Position numbers and translations under genes: made by a program
Notes under the pieces: model-generated
Told to the model about the DNA's origin: nothing
Seen by the model: the letters and a program-made list of their open reading frames with translations, nothing else
Databases searched by the model: none
Source: Microbacterium sp. TPD7012
GTDB taxonomy: Bacteria; Actinomycetota; Actinomycetes; Actinomycetales; Microbacteriaceae
Reading direction: 5' to 3'
Assembly (NCBI RefSeq): GCF_003075395.1
Contig: NZ_QDFV01000002.1
Location: forward strand, 558,001 to 622,000
Length of the DNA stretch: 64,000 bases
Part shown: positions 15,494 to 25,017 of the stretch, one piece after another
Position numbering within the stretch: position 1 is the first letter of the stretch
Layout: each line of letters opens with the position of its first letter

Positions 15494-17518
15494 ATGTCCG
15501 AAAACACCGCGATGTCCCGCCGCACCGTGCTGCTCGCCGGAGCCGGCGGTCTGCTCGCCGCCGCTGTCGGCATCGTCTCGCCGTCGCCCGCTCAGGCCTC
15601 GTCGCTCGTGCGAGCCGGGCGCGGCTCGACGACGATCACCGAGATCGGCCCCGGCATCCTGCAGTACTCCCTCATGAGCGGAGTGCTCCTCGACGGCGTC
15701 TGCTACATCGGCTCGCGCAACCTCGAGCCGACCGGCATCCTCGCCTTCGACGTCGCCTCCGGCACGGTGACCCATTCGACGACGCTCGCCACGGGGCACA
15801 GCATCCAGGCGCTGGCGGTCGATCCGGTGCGGAAGGTCCTCTACGCCGGCATCCTGCAGAAGGCCGCGGGAAACGACAACCTCTACCGGTGGGACCTCGC
15901 CGATCTCTCCGCTCCCGCCGTCTCGATCGGGCGGATCGGCGACCGCGATGTGCGCGATCTCGCCGTCTCTCCCGACGGCACCGTCTTCGCGGTCGGCGGC
16001 GGTGGCACCGGCGCGCCGTCCCTCTGGCAGTACTCCCCGTCGACCGGGGCCGTCACGAGCCTCGGGGTACCCGATCCGAAGGCGACGCTGGCCCGTGCGG
16101 TGGCGGCGACCGACCAGACGGTCTACTTCGGCGCCGGCAGCACGCTCGGCGGCGGCACCGAGACCAGCCGGGCGGCGCTCTACGCGTACGACCGCGCGTC
16201 GGCCGCGTTCACCGACATCACGCCGTCCGAGATGGTGAACGACCCGAGCATCCGCGAACTCGCCGTCGACGGCGACCGACTGCTCGCATCGACCGCGGGT
16301 TCCCTCGAACAGTCGAAGATCGCCGCGATCTCGCTCGCGGATCACACGTCGTACGAGCTCGTCACCTCGATCGGCAAGACCGCCAAGAGCTTCGCCGTGA
16401 TGGACGGCGACGTGTACTGCGCGAACGAGGCGGGCGTGCTGCGCTGGTCACCGGGAGCGGCGGCGGTCGAGCAGCTCCCGCTGACCATCGAGCTCGGCGA
16501 GATCTGGGGCCTCGATGCCCACGACGGCGGACTCGTCGCGGTGTCGGGATACGCGGTCGTCGCGGCCTTCGACCGCGACGGCACCCTTCGGTCGGAGGTC
16601 GATCTCGGCGATGCGGGCGCGCCGATCAGTGCGCAGACCTGCATGGGCATCGCGGTCGGCGCCGGTTTCGCGTACGTGGGGGGAAACGGCGGCATCGCGC
16701 GCCACGATCTCGGCAGCGGCGAGGTCATCAACCTCCGTGCACCGGGTGAGGCGAAGGATGCCGAGGTCATCGGCGGTGTGCTCTTCACCGGTCAGTACAA
16801 CTCGCAGGGGATCTGGTCCTACGATCCCTCCTCCGGGGAGCCGATCCGCCGCGTGGCGTCGTTCCCCTCCGAGCAGAATCGGCCGCTCGACACGCACTGG
16901 GACGACTGCAACGGGCTGCTCCTGGTGGCGGCGCAGGCCGACACCGAGGGCGGTGGCTCGCTCTGGACGTACGACCCCCGTACGGGCGCGAGCACGCACG
17001 CGATCAATCCGATCGATGACGTGCAGCTCGTCCGTGCGGTCGTCTCCGTGGACGGCGTCGCCTATCTCGGCGGCGACAACGCGCAGAAGACGGGCCCGCG
17101 CGGCACGATCGTGGCGTGGGATCCGATCGCTCACCGAGAGCTCTGGCGAATCGAGACCGCGCAGGCGAACGGGATCGGTGCTCTCGCGAGCCACGGTCGA
17201 CACCTCTTCGCGCTGACGCAGCGGGGCATCCTGTTCGTGATCGACCGCCCGGGTCGGAAGATCGTCCACACCGCTGATCTGAAGTCCATCGCCCCCGGGT
17301 TCGTGGCCATGAAGGCGGCTCGTGGCGTGATCTACGGAGTCTCCGACACCACGCTGTTCCGCATCGACCCGAAGTCCTTCGAGGTCACCACCGTCGTGGC
17401 GGCCATCAACGGCGGCTGGTACAGCGGACCGCACCTCAACGTCGACGAGGAGGGTGTCGTCTACACCCTGCGCGGACGCACGCTCGTGAAGGTCGATGAC
17501 CACCCCCGGAAGCCGTGA
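15494..17518 (+). CDS. Tat-exported beta-propeller protein
   Basis: A 674-residue secreted protein. The N-terminus has a twin-arginine signal (SRRTVLLAGAGG at residues 8-19, hydrophobic stretch, then a PAQA cleavage site near 35). The mature part is a chain of repeated four-stranded units (for example LAVDPVRKVLYAGIL, LAVSPDGTVFAVGGGG, ELAVDGDRLLASTAG, VVSVDGVAYLGGDN), typical of PQQ/YncE-like or WD-like beta propellers. There are enough repeats for two propellers. It has its own AAGGAG site and lies 65 nt after the dehydrogenase gene, so it probably belongs to the sugar operon. The ligand or enzymatic activity is unknown. Confidence 0.78.
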   Translation: MSENTAMSRRTVLLAGAGGLLAAAVGIVSPSPAQASSLVRAGRGSTTITEIGPGILQYSLMSGVLLDGVCYIGSRNLEPTGILAFDVASGTVTHSTTLATGHSIQALAVDPVRKVLYAGILQKAAGNDNLYRWDLADLSAPAVSIGRIGDRDVRDLAVSPDGTVFAVGGGGTGAPSLWQYSPSTGAVTSLGVPDPKATLARAVAATDQTVYFGAGSTLGGGTETSRAALYAYDRASAAFTDITPSEMVNDPSIRELAVDGDRLLASTAGSLEQSKIAAISLADHTSYELVTSIGKTAKSFAVMDGDVYCANEAGVLRWSPGAAAVEQLPLTIELGEIWGLDAHDGGLVAVSGYAVVAAFDRDGTLRSEVDLGDAGAPISAQTCMGIAVGAGFAYVGGNGGIARHDLGSGEVINLRAPGEAKDAEVIGGVLFTGQYNSQGIWSYDPSSGEPIRRVASFPSEQNRPLDTHWDDCNGLLLVAAQADTEGGGSLWTYDPRTGASTHAINPIDDVQLVRAVVSVDGVAYLGGDNAQKTGPRGTIVAWDPIAHRELWRIETAQANGIGALASHGRHLFALTQRGILFVIDRPGRKIVHTADLKSIAPGFVAMKAARGVIYGVSDTTLFRIDPKSFEVTTVVAAINGGWYSGPHLNVDEEGVVYTLRGRTLVKVDDHPRKP

Positions 17519-17581
17519 CCTCATGGCCGTGCGCATCGAAGGCGTGAGCGCAACCCCCTGAGGGAGTCGGCTGCGGGCGCG

Positions 17582-17587
17582 TACGTT
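17582..17587 (+). promoter_or_regulatory. -10 box (TACGTT) for leaderless small gene
   Basis: TACGTT lies exactly 6 nt before the ATG at 17594, in a region without a Shine-Dalgarno. No clear -35. Confidence 0.4.
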
Positions 17588-17593
17588 CACCCC

Positions 17594-17866
17594 ATGAGCC
17601 CTGCACCGGCAACAACTCATACCCACGTCGACATCGACGGTCACGACTTCCTGCTCAGTCCCGGGCAGGACCTCGAAGACCTGATGCGCCGGATCGAGGA
17701 TGCCGCGCGATCGGAGGGCACCTTCGTCGGCTTCATCTCCCAGGGCGTTCGCCTCAGCGCGCTGATCTCGCGGTCGAGCCGGGTCGTCATCGCGATCGAT
17801 GACGACCCGGGGACCGGGCCGCCGTCGGACCTGGGGGAGTACGCGCACGCCGAATGGGAGTGCTGA
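17594..17866 (+). CDS. Hypothetical protein, 90 residues
   Basis: A small acidic cytoplasmic protein (VDIDGHDFLLSPGQDLEDLM in the first third, RVVIAIDDDPGTG in the last). There is no signal or membrane segment and I recognise no family. The predicted beta-alpha-beta pattern suggests a compact domain. The start is supported by a -10 box 6 nt upstream. The next gene follows after 55 nt on the same strand. Confidence 0.6.
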   Translation: MSPAPATTHTHVDIDGHDFLLSPGQDLEDLMRRIEDAARSEGTFVGFISQGVRLSALISRSSRVVIAIDDDPGTGPPSDLGEYAHAEWEC

Positions 17867-17921
17867 CCGCGGGGCGGAAGAGGCTGGCGCGCCGGTCGTC
17901 GCCGCGTCTATGGTCGGATGC

Positions 17922-18635
17922 ATGAAGTCATCCATCTCAGGAACGACCATGCCCGTCCTCGAGGTCACGCTCGACCCGGGCGAGAGAATCGTCGCGGAGG
18001 GTGGGGACGTGGCCTGGATGTCCCCGGGGTTCGCCCTGGACACGTCGACCGTGCACGGCACCGGAGGACAGGGTGGCTTCATGAGCGGTCTGAAGCGCGT
18101 GCTGGGCGGCGCGCAGCTGTTCCTCACCGAGTACACCGCTCCCGCGCAGGGCGGCCTGGTCGCGTTCGCGGCGCAGCTGCCGGGCACGATCCGTCAGATC
18201 GACATCGACGCGGCCGATCAGTTCATGGTGCAGGCGGGCTCGTACACGGCGAGCACGCGCGATGTGGAGGTCACGGTCGGACTGCAGAAGAAGCTCGGCG
18301 CAGGGATCTTCGGCGGCGCCGGCGTCGTGTTCCAGAAGCTGACCGGCTCCGGTACGGCGTGGGTGCAGCTCGCGGGGGAGATCACGGAGTACACGCTCGC
18401 GGCGGGTCAGTCGCTTCTCATCCACCCGGGGCACCTCGCCATGTTCGACGCGAACATGGATCTGCAGTTCACCTCGATCAAGGGCATCAAGAACAAGTTC
18501 TTCGGTGACTCGCTGTTCCTCGCCGAGATCCACGGCCCTGGACGCATCTGGCTGCAGTCGATGACGCCCGCGAAGCTCGCGGCAGCCATCGAGCCCTACC
18601 TGACCGAACGCTCAGGCAGCTCGAGCACCTCCTAG
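17922..18635 (+). CDS. AIM24 / TIGR00266 family protein
   Basis: A 237-residue protein of the AIM24 (TIGR00266) family, a jelly-roll-like beta fold. It starts with VTLDPGERIVAEGGDVAWMS and contains Gly-rich GGFMSGLKRVLGGAQLFLTEYTA and GGAGVVFQKLTGSGTAWVQL, all characteristic. The family is widespread in bacteria, and its role is unclear although the yeast mitochondrial member affects inner-membrane organisation. The start at 17922 is supported by a TATGGT box (17909-17914) 7 nt upstream. An internal ATG at 17949 is possible. Confidence 0.85.
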   Translation: MKSSISGTTMPVLEVTLDPGERIVAEGGDVAWMSPGFALDTSTVHGTGGQGGFMSGLKRVLGGAQLFLTEYTAPAQGGLVAFAAQLPGTIRQIDIDAADQFMVQAGSYTASTRDVEVTVGLQKKLGAGIFGGAGVVFQKLTGSGTAWVQLAGEITEYTLAAGQSLLIHPGHLAMFDANMDLQFTSIKGIKNKFFGDSLFLAEIHGPGRIWLQSMTPAKLAAAIEPYLTERSGSSSTS

Positions 18636-18648
18636 AGGACCCTGCGGA

Positions 18649-18948
18649 TCACCCGCGCTCTCCGCGCCGCAGCGAGGGCGGCGGCCGGTGCGGGATCGGG
18701 ATCGGGCGCGTGGCGCGGGATGCGTCCTGGAAGCGGCGGACCGACTCGAGGACGTCGTCGACGGACGGATAGCGCGGGGCCAGCGGGAGGTCGCGCAACC
18801 ACAGCACCTCGACATCGGTCGGCGTGTCCTCGTAGATCCGGCACACGATCCGCCGGTGATCGCCGTCGGGATACTGCAGGTCGTGGATCGCCCAGGCCTC
18901 GGTGCTGACCTGGGTCAGCACGAACCGTGGGTCTGACGCCTGCTCCAT
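18649..18948 (-). CDS. Hypothetical protein, 99 residues
   Basis: A small cytoplasmic protein with IHDLQYPDGDHRRIVCRIYE and a C-terminal PHRPPPSLRRGERG tail. I recognise no family, but the frame has good codon use. The ATG at 18948 is preferred over 18951 because AGGAGA then lies 5 nt upstream. It is convergent with the AIM24-family gene; only 13 nt separate the two stops. Confidence 0.6.
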   Translation of the reverse strand: MEQASDPRFVLTQVSTEAWAIHDLQYPDGDHRRIVCRIYEDTPTDVEVLWLRDLPLAPRYPSVDDVLESVRRFQDASRATRPIPIPHRPPPSLRRGERG

Positions 18949-19046
18949 CATTCTCCTGCCTGTCCTCACTGTGAAGGATGCCGGGAGCAGGAGGAGACGG
19001 GTAGCCCCTTGACAGGATCACGAGCGGATGCCGCGCCGGTCCCGCG

Positions 19047-20732
<1,686 letters not shown>

Positions 20733-21344
20733 TCAGTCGACTTTCTGTGTCGGTGCGTAGACGGAGCGGGCGAGTTCGAGACGTCGCGTGATGAGCGCCT
20801 CGAAGGAATCGGTCGAGTGGTGGTGCAGGAGCTGGTCCATGGACAGCCGCACGAGGGCGCCGACGGAGTGCACCATGACCTCGGCGCGCAGATCGGGATC
20901 GGCGACATCGCCCATGCGGCGCACGATCAGCTCGATGTCGCGGCGTTCGTTCTTCGCGATCTGCTCGAACGCGGCCTTCAGCAGCCGCGGCTCCTGTTCG
21001 ATGATCGCGAAGAGCTCGGCGGCATCTTCGAGCGGGTTGAAGAGTCCGAAGCGGTGGATCGTCAGACCCACGAAGTCATCCAGCAGCTCGCCGTGCTCGG
21101 AGACGAACGCCTCCTCGAGGGCTTCCTGCCGGGAGTCGATGGTGGCGAAGCCGAAGACCGCGTTCTCCTTGCTCTCGAAGTAGTTGAAGAACGTGCGCCG
21201 GGAGACCCCGACCTCGGCGCAGAGCTCCTCGACCGTGAAGCCGGCGAAGCCTCGGTCTGCCGTGAGCCGCCTGGCGACCTTCGTCAGCGCCCGCGAGGTC
21301 TCCCGCTTGCGCTGCTCTCTCAGTGAATCTGCACCTTGTTCCAT
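20733..21344 (-). CDS. TetR/AcrR family regulator of the DHA2 transporter
   Basis: A 203-residue protein with an N-terminal TetR helix-turn-helix (FTVEELCAEVGVSRRTFFNYF, about residues 33-53; the NYF end is typical of AcrR-like members). The ATG at 21344 directly abuts a perfect 20-bp palindrome, so the protein probably represses its own operon, including the efflux pump, until a pump substrate binds. Further upstream in-frame starts would run through that operator and are not used. Confidence 0.9.
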   Translation of the reverse strand: MEQGADSLREQRKRETSRALTKVARRLTADRGFAGFTVEELCAEVGVSRRTFFNYFESKENAVFGFATIDSRQEALEEAFVSEHGELLDDFVGLTIHRFGLFNPLEDAAELFAIIEQEPRLLKAAFEQIAKNERRDIELIVRRMGDVADPDLRAEVMVHSVGALVRLSMDQLLHHHSTDSFEALITRRLELARSVYAPTQKVD

Positions 21345-21364
21345 AGAGTGCAAGTTTGCACTCT
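21345..21364. promoter_or_regulatory. Perfect 20-bp palindromic operator (AGAGTGCAA-GT-TTGCACTCT)
   Basis: Two 9-nt arms are perfect reverse complements around a 2-nt centre. The palindrome touches the ATG of the TetR gene, and a further GAGTGCAC half-site lies about 10 nt beyond it (near 21374). This is the expected form of a TetR-family operator. Its position would block initiation at the regulator/efflux operon. Confidence 0.75.
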
Positions 21365-21519
21365 CAAGCTTGGAGTGCACTGTGAGTCCCGGCGGCACGC
21401 CTCACAGAGAAATGTCGGACGGATCTGTGACGATCGGCGCCCGGCATCCGTCCTAGTGGTGTCGCTGACCTGCGACCCGCACCCCGCGCGGATGCGAGAC
21501 ACGTACGAAGGAGCTCACC

Positions 21520-21933
21520 ATGGCGAATGTGACGAATGCCGCTCAGGCCGGGACCCCGGCCGTCGCGCCGCATGAGGCGGTCGCGCCCGGCACGACCACG
21601 ATCGAGGATGCCGTCGTCGCCAAGATCGCCGGCATCGCTGCGCGCGAGGTGAGCGGCGTGCACGCCCTCGGCGGAGGAGCCGCCCGCATGGTCGGCGCGA
21701 TCCGCGATGCGCTCAACACCAGCGACCTCACGCAGGGCATCGCCGTCGAGGTCGGCGAGACCCAGGTCGCCGTCGACGTGACCATCGTCGCCGAGTACCC
21801 GGTCTCGCTCCAGAAGGTCGCCGACGACGTGCGCGCTGCGATCCATCGCGCGATGGTCGACTTCGTCGGCAAGGAGGTCTCCGAGGTCAACGTCACGGTC
21901 AACGACGTGCACATCGCGACGGACGACGACTGA
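21520..21933 (+). CDS. Asp23/Gls24 family envelope stress response protein
   Basis: A 137-residue classical Asp23 protein. It has TTTIEDAVVAKIAGIAAREV, the Gly-rich HALGGGAARM, and the C-terminal VSEVNVTVNDVHI. Asp23 proteins are small and soluble, assemble near the membrane in Gram-positives, and are linked to cell-wall stress. GAAGGAG lies 7 nt before the ATG. It is the first of four clustered genes that include an ECF sigma factor and two Asp23-like proteins. Confidence 0.92.
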   Translation: MANVTNAAQAGTPAVAPHEAVAPGTTTIEDAVVAKIAGIAAREVSGVHALGGGAARMVGAIRDALNTSDLTQGIAVEVGETQVAVDVTIVAEYPVSLQKVADDVRAAIHRAMVDFVGKEVSEVNVTVNDVHIATDDD

Positions 21934-22009
21934 GTCGATGCGCGATGATCCGATCCGATGGCGCATCCGTTCCGAATCTCCTAGGGGATCGGGACGAGGA
22001 GGTGAGCAG

Positions 22010-22576
22010 ATGGCAGACGAACGCTTTCGCAGCGCGCTCGAGCACGCCGACGACCGCATCGTGGCCGGACGCGCCATGGATGGCGACGTCGAGTCGTTCG
22101 CGGTGCTCGTCCGGCGGTACACGCCGATGATGCGCGCGTACACCCACCGGATGCTGAACGCCTCGGCCGACGTGGACGACGTGGTGCAGGAGGCGTTCGT
22201 CACCGCATGGCAGCGGTTCTCCGAGCTAGAGGATCCGTCGAAGGTCAAGAGCTGGCTGATGAGGATCGTCAGCCGCAAGGCCGTCGACCGGATTCGCGCG
22301 CTCCGTCCCGTCGTCGACATCGACGACCTCGACCGCCCTGCCCCCGCGCACACCTCACCGGATGAGGTCGTGCAGGCGCGGGCCGGGATCGCGGCACTCG
22401 GGGCCGCACTGCGCGAGCTCCCGGATGAACAGCGCGAATGCTGGGTCCTCCGCGAGATGGGCGGCTACTCGTACGACGAGATCGCCGAGGAGCTCGGCAT
22501 ACCCGTCACGACCGCACGCGGCCTGCTGGCCCGTGCGAGGAAGTACATGATCGTACGGATGGAGGAGTGGCGATGA
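22010..22576 (+). CDS. ECF-type RNA polymerase sigma factor
   Basis: A 188-residue sigma-70 family protein. Region 2 is at about residues 22-88 (DVDDVVQEAFVTAWQRF) and region 4 at about 125-180 (LPDEQRECWVLREMGGYSYD, EIAEELGIPVTTARGLLARA). A strong GAGGAGGTG site precedes the ATG at 22010. An upstream in-frame ATG at 21938 lacks one. It is overlapped by the downstream Asp23-like gene (ATGA). No classic anti-sigma gene with a zinc-finger or a membrane helix follows. Confidence 0.9.
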   Translation: MADERFRSALEHADDRIVAGRAMDGDVESFAVLVRRYTPMMRAYTHRMLNASADVDDVVQEAFVTAWQRFSELEDPSKVKSWLMRIVSRKAVDRIRALRPVVDIDDLDRPAPAHTSPDEVVQARAGIAALGAALRELPDEQRECWVLREMGGYSYDEIAEELGIPVTTARGLLARARKYMIVRMEEWR

Positions 22577-23178
22577 GCGACGACCACGGCACCCCCGACC
22601 GCCGTCGACTCGGACTCGAGCCGACCGATCTGGACGGGCACACCATCGAGGAGCTGACGGAGTACCTCGACGCCGACAGACAGCCGCTGAACCGCTCCAT
22701 CGAGGAGTCGCCGGGCTGTCAGCTGGCCCTCGACGCCCTCGAGCGTCTCCACGGACTGAGCGGCGAGCTGATCGACGCCGATGCCGCGGCGGCTCCCGAG
22801 GTCGAGGCGGGCTGGGTCGACCGCATCCTCGCGGGCATCGCGATCGATGCGCGCGCGGGCCGGAGGATTCCGCTCGGGTCGCCGGAGCCGGGCGCGGATC
22901 TCGCGATCACCGAGGGTGCGGTGCGCGGCCTCATCCGATCGGCCGAGAACGCGGTACCAGGACTGCTGCTCGGGCGATGCCGCCTGGACGGAGACGTCAC
23001 GGTGCCGGGGACACCCATCCGGGTCGAGATCGAGGCGAACGTCTTCCACGGCGAGCCGATCCCGCTTCTCGCGGATCGTCTCCGCGCGGAGGTCGACAGG
23101 CGACTGCGCCTGCACACAGAGCTCGTCATCGTCGCGATCGACATCGCGATCCGCGACATCCAGGAGGTCTCGTCGTGA
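22573..23178 (+). CDS. Asp23-like protein with an N-terminal extension
   Basis: A 201-residue soluble protein. The C-terminal half (about residues 110-200: ADLAITEGAVRGLIRSAENA, VIVAIDIAIRDIQEV) follows the alpha-beta pattern of Asp23. The first ~90 residues (IEELTEYLDADRQPLNRSIE, SPGCQLALDALERLHGLSGE) look like the helical start of anti-sigma factors, which also begin with a hierarchy of short helices, but the Cys/His zinc pattern is missing. The start overlaps the sigma stop by 4 nt. Position and the N-terminal helices make it a candidate sigma partner (inference). Confidence 0.65.
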   Translation: MSDDHGTPDRRRLGLEPTDLDGHTIEELTEYLDADRQPLNRSIEESPGCQLALDALERLHGLSGELIDADAAAAPEVEAGWVDRILAGIAIDARAGRRIPLGSPEPGADLAITEGAVRGLIRSAENAVPGLLLGRCRLDGDVTVPGTPIRVEIEANVFHGEPIPLLADRLRAEVDRRLRLHTELVIVAIDIAIRDIQEVSS

Positions 23179-23540
23179 ACGGAGCGGAAGCGATGACGCC
23201 GGAGGTCCGCACCGGGCTCGCGCAGGAGATCGAAGGGGCCTTGCGGGCGACGCCGGGTGTCCGCAACGTCTACCGATCCGGCTCGCTGGTCTCCAACCTG
23301 CTCCGCGCGGGAGCTGTCGCGCTCGGTGTCGGTGACGACGAACGGCCGATCGTCTCGGTCGTCGTGAGGGACGAGGGCGTCGCCGTCGAGGCCTCGCTCG
23401 GCGTCGACGTCACCGCGTCATCGGGCGTCGTCCTGCGCGAGGCGTACGAGAGGGTCGACGCTGTGCTCCGCGCCGCGGGGCTGCAGAGGGAGAGCATCAC
23501 GCTCACGGTCGTGTACGTGCAGTCGCGCGACGCCGCCTGA
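23175..23540 (+). CDS. Small Asp23-like protein
   Basis: A 121-residue protein. A helix (EVRTGLAQEIEGALRATPGV), a central beta region and VVLREAYERVDAVLRAAGLQ followed by ITLTVVYVQ reproduce the secondary-structure order of Asp23, but without the Gly-rich loop. The GTG start overlaps the preceding stop and has AGGAGG 8 nt upstream. It is the last gene of the Asp23/sigma operon; a strong hairpin follows after about 20 nt. Confidence 0.65.
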   Translation: MNGAEAMTPEVRTGLAQEIEGALRATPGVRNVYRSGSLVSNLLRAGAVALGVGDDERPIVSVVVRDEGVAVEASLGVDVTASSGVVLREAYERVDAVLRAAGLQRESITLTVVYVQSRDAA

Positions 23541-23560
23541 CGCATCCTGCGCCGACAGGA

Positions 23561-23594
23561 AGTGCCGCCCTCCTCGACAGGGGAGGACGGCACT
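23561..23594. terminator. Bidirectional terminator between Asp23 operon and QorB-like gene
   Basis: AGTGCCG-C-CCTCC pairs with GGAGG-A-CGGCACT, a 12-bp stem with one mismatch and an 8-nt loop. It lies between two convergent stop codons (23540 and 23614). No T tract. Confidence 0.6.
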
Positions 23595-23613
23595 GCTGTC
23601 TCAGCGGCGGTGA

Positions 23614-24459
23614 TCAGGCCGCGGCGCGCAGCCCGTCCACGAGAGGCGTGGTCGGCCGCCCGATCAGGCGCGCGAGGGTGCCGTCGGTGTCGGCGAGCGC
23701 ACCGCCGCGGATGCCCGCGTCGAGGGCCACCACGAAGCCGATGGTCCCGGCATCGAGTCCCGCGGCTTCGAGCGCGGCGCTCTGCTCCTCGGCGGTGAGG
23801 GCCTGGTACGCGACCGGACGCCCCGACACCTCCGACATCGCCGAGGCGAGCTCCCCGTAGCTCCACGCGACGTCGCCGCCGAGCTCGTACACCTGACCGA
23901 TGTGACCGTCTTCGAGAAGCACCACGGCTGCCGCATCCGCGAAGTCCTTCCGGCTCGCCGAGGCGACCCGTCCTTCGCCGACGCCGGCGGCGAGCACCCC
24001 GGTCTCGGCGGCACGGCGGAGATCGGCGACGTAGTTCTCGGTGTACCAGTTGTTGCGGAGGATCACGGCCGGAACACCCGACGCGGCGATGAGCTCCTCC
24101 GTCGCCTTGTGCTCGGGGGCCAGGACCAGGTCGCTCGTCGAGGCCTTCGGCGCGCTCGTGTAGACGAGCTTCGTGATGCCTGCCGTCTTCGCGGCGTCGA
24201 TGACCGCCTGGTGCTGAGAGACGCGCTGACCGACTTCGGAGCCGGAGACGAGCGCGACGGAGTCGACGCCCTCCAACGCCGCCGCGATCGAGGCGGGATC
24301 CGCGTAGTCGAGGTGCACCACGCGCACGCCGAGGTCGGCGCCCTTGGCGACGTCGCGCGCGCCGGCGACGATGGACTGCGGATCGGCTCCGCGCTCGATG
24401 AGGCTGGCGATGATGAGGCGGCCGAGGTTTCCGGTGGCGCCGGTGACGAGGGTGGTCAT
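23614..24459 (-). CDS. NmrA/QorB-like NAD(P)H:quinone oxidoreductase
   Basis: A 281-residue atypical SDR. The NAD(P)-binding loop TGATGNLGRLI is at residues 6-16. YTSAPKAS, LRNNWYTENY and the C-terminal IRGGALADTDGTLARLIGRPT match E. coli YtfG (QorB), an NADPH-dependent quinone reductase. Divergent to it lies an HxlR regulator, the same pair arrangement as ytfG/ytfH in E. coli. It probably detoxifies quinones or similar electrophiles in the cytoplasm. Confidence 0.85.
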   Translation of the reverse strand: MTTLVTGATGNLGRLIIASLIERGADPQSIVAGARDVAKGADLGVRVVHLDYADPASIAAALEGVDSVALVSGSEVGQRVSQHQAVIDAAKTAGITKLVYTSAPKASTSDLVLAPEHKATEELIAASGVPAVILRNNWYTENYVADLRRAAETGVLAAGVGEGRVASASRKDFADAAAVVLLEDGHIGQVYELGGDVAWSYGELASAMSEVSGRPVAYQALTAEEQSAALEAAGLDAGTIGFVVALDAGIRGGALADTDGTLARLIGRPTTPLVDGLRAAA

Positions 24460-24524
24460 GGGAGTCCTTTCGTGGATGACACCCTCGACAACCTCCGGAA
24501 CCCCTCGGCGCATTCCACCCGGAG

Positions 24525-24549
24525 GGTACCCACTTTCAGGTAAGGTACC
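24525..24549. promoter_or_regulatory. HxlR operator region (two GGTACC sites)
   Basis: GGTACC occurs at 24525-24530 and 24544-24549, 19 bp apart, in the intergenic region between the QorB-like and HxlR genes. The second overlaps the candidate -10 (TAAGGT, 24541-24546), which lies 6 nt before the HxlR ATG. The arrangement suggests autoregulation and control of the divergent gene. Confidence 0.5.
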
Positions 24550-24552
24550 TAC

Positions 24553-24918
24553 ATGTCGGTGAGTTTCGCGCAGATCAAGGAGTCCACCCCTGCCGTCTTC
24601 GATCAGGGATGCGGCACCCGGGTCGTGCTCGACCACATCATGAGCAAATGGGGCGTGCTGATCCTCTCCTCCCTCTCCGACGGGACGCATCGATGGGGCG
24701 AGCTGCGCCGTGCGGTCGACGGCATCAGCGAGAAGATGCTCGCGTCCACTCTCCGCACGCTCGCCGACGACGGTCTCGTGCACCGCGAATCCCTGCCCAC
24801 CGTGCCGCCGCACGTCGAGTACAGCCTGACTCCGCTCGGCCGCGATCTGATGGAGCGGATGCTGCCGCTGATGGAGTGGGTCGCCGACCACGCCGACGGA
24901 ATGCTCGGGCGCGACTGA
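24553..24918 (+). CDS. HxlR family transcriptional regulator (YtfH-like)
   Basis: A 121-residue winged-helix protein with TRVVLDHIMSKWGVLILSSL, SDGTHRWGELRRAVDGISEK and the wing HVEYSLTPLG. A single Cys (about residue 17, in FDQGCGTR) sits where redox-sensing HxlR/YodB/HypR proteins carry their reactive Cys. It is divergent from the QorB-like gene and probably represses it until quinones modify the Cys. No Shine-Dalgarno; the -10 box lies 6 nt before the ATG, so it is leaderless. Confidence 0.9.
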   Translation: MSVSFAQIKESTPAVFDQGCGTRVVLDHIMSKWGVLILSSLSDGTHRWGELRRAVDGISEKMLASTLRTLADDGLVHRESLPTVPPHVEYSLTPLGRDLMERMLPLMEWVADHADGMLGRD

Positions 24919-24921
24919 ACC

Positions 24922-24967
24922 TGCGGAATCCGTCGTAGTACCCGACATCGAAGTGCGGAATCAGTCG
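24922..24967 (+). repeat. Two direct repeats (TGCGGAATCnGTCG) upstream of the permease promoter
   Basis: The 14-bp word occurs at 24922-24935 and 24954-24967 with one mismatch, 32 bp apart (about three helical turns). They lie directly upstream of the -35 box at 24982, the usual place of activator sites. No regulator gene is adjacent. Confidence 0.45.
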
Positions 24968-24981
24968 GTGAAAGAAAACGA

Positions 24982-25011
24982 TTGACGCGAGAACAGCAGT
25001 GGCTCTACTGT
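24982..25011 (+). promoter_or_regulatory. Promoter of the APC permease gene (TTGACG-18-TACTGT)
   Basis: The -35 box TTGACG (24982-24987) and the -10 box TACTGT (25006-25011) are separated by 18 nt. The ATG at 25018 lies 6 nt after the -10, so the mRNA is leaderless. Confidence 0.65.
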
Positions 25012-25017
25012 TCTGAC

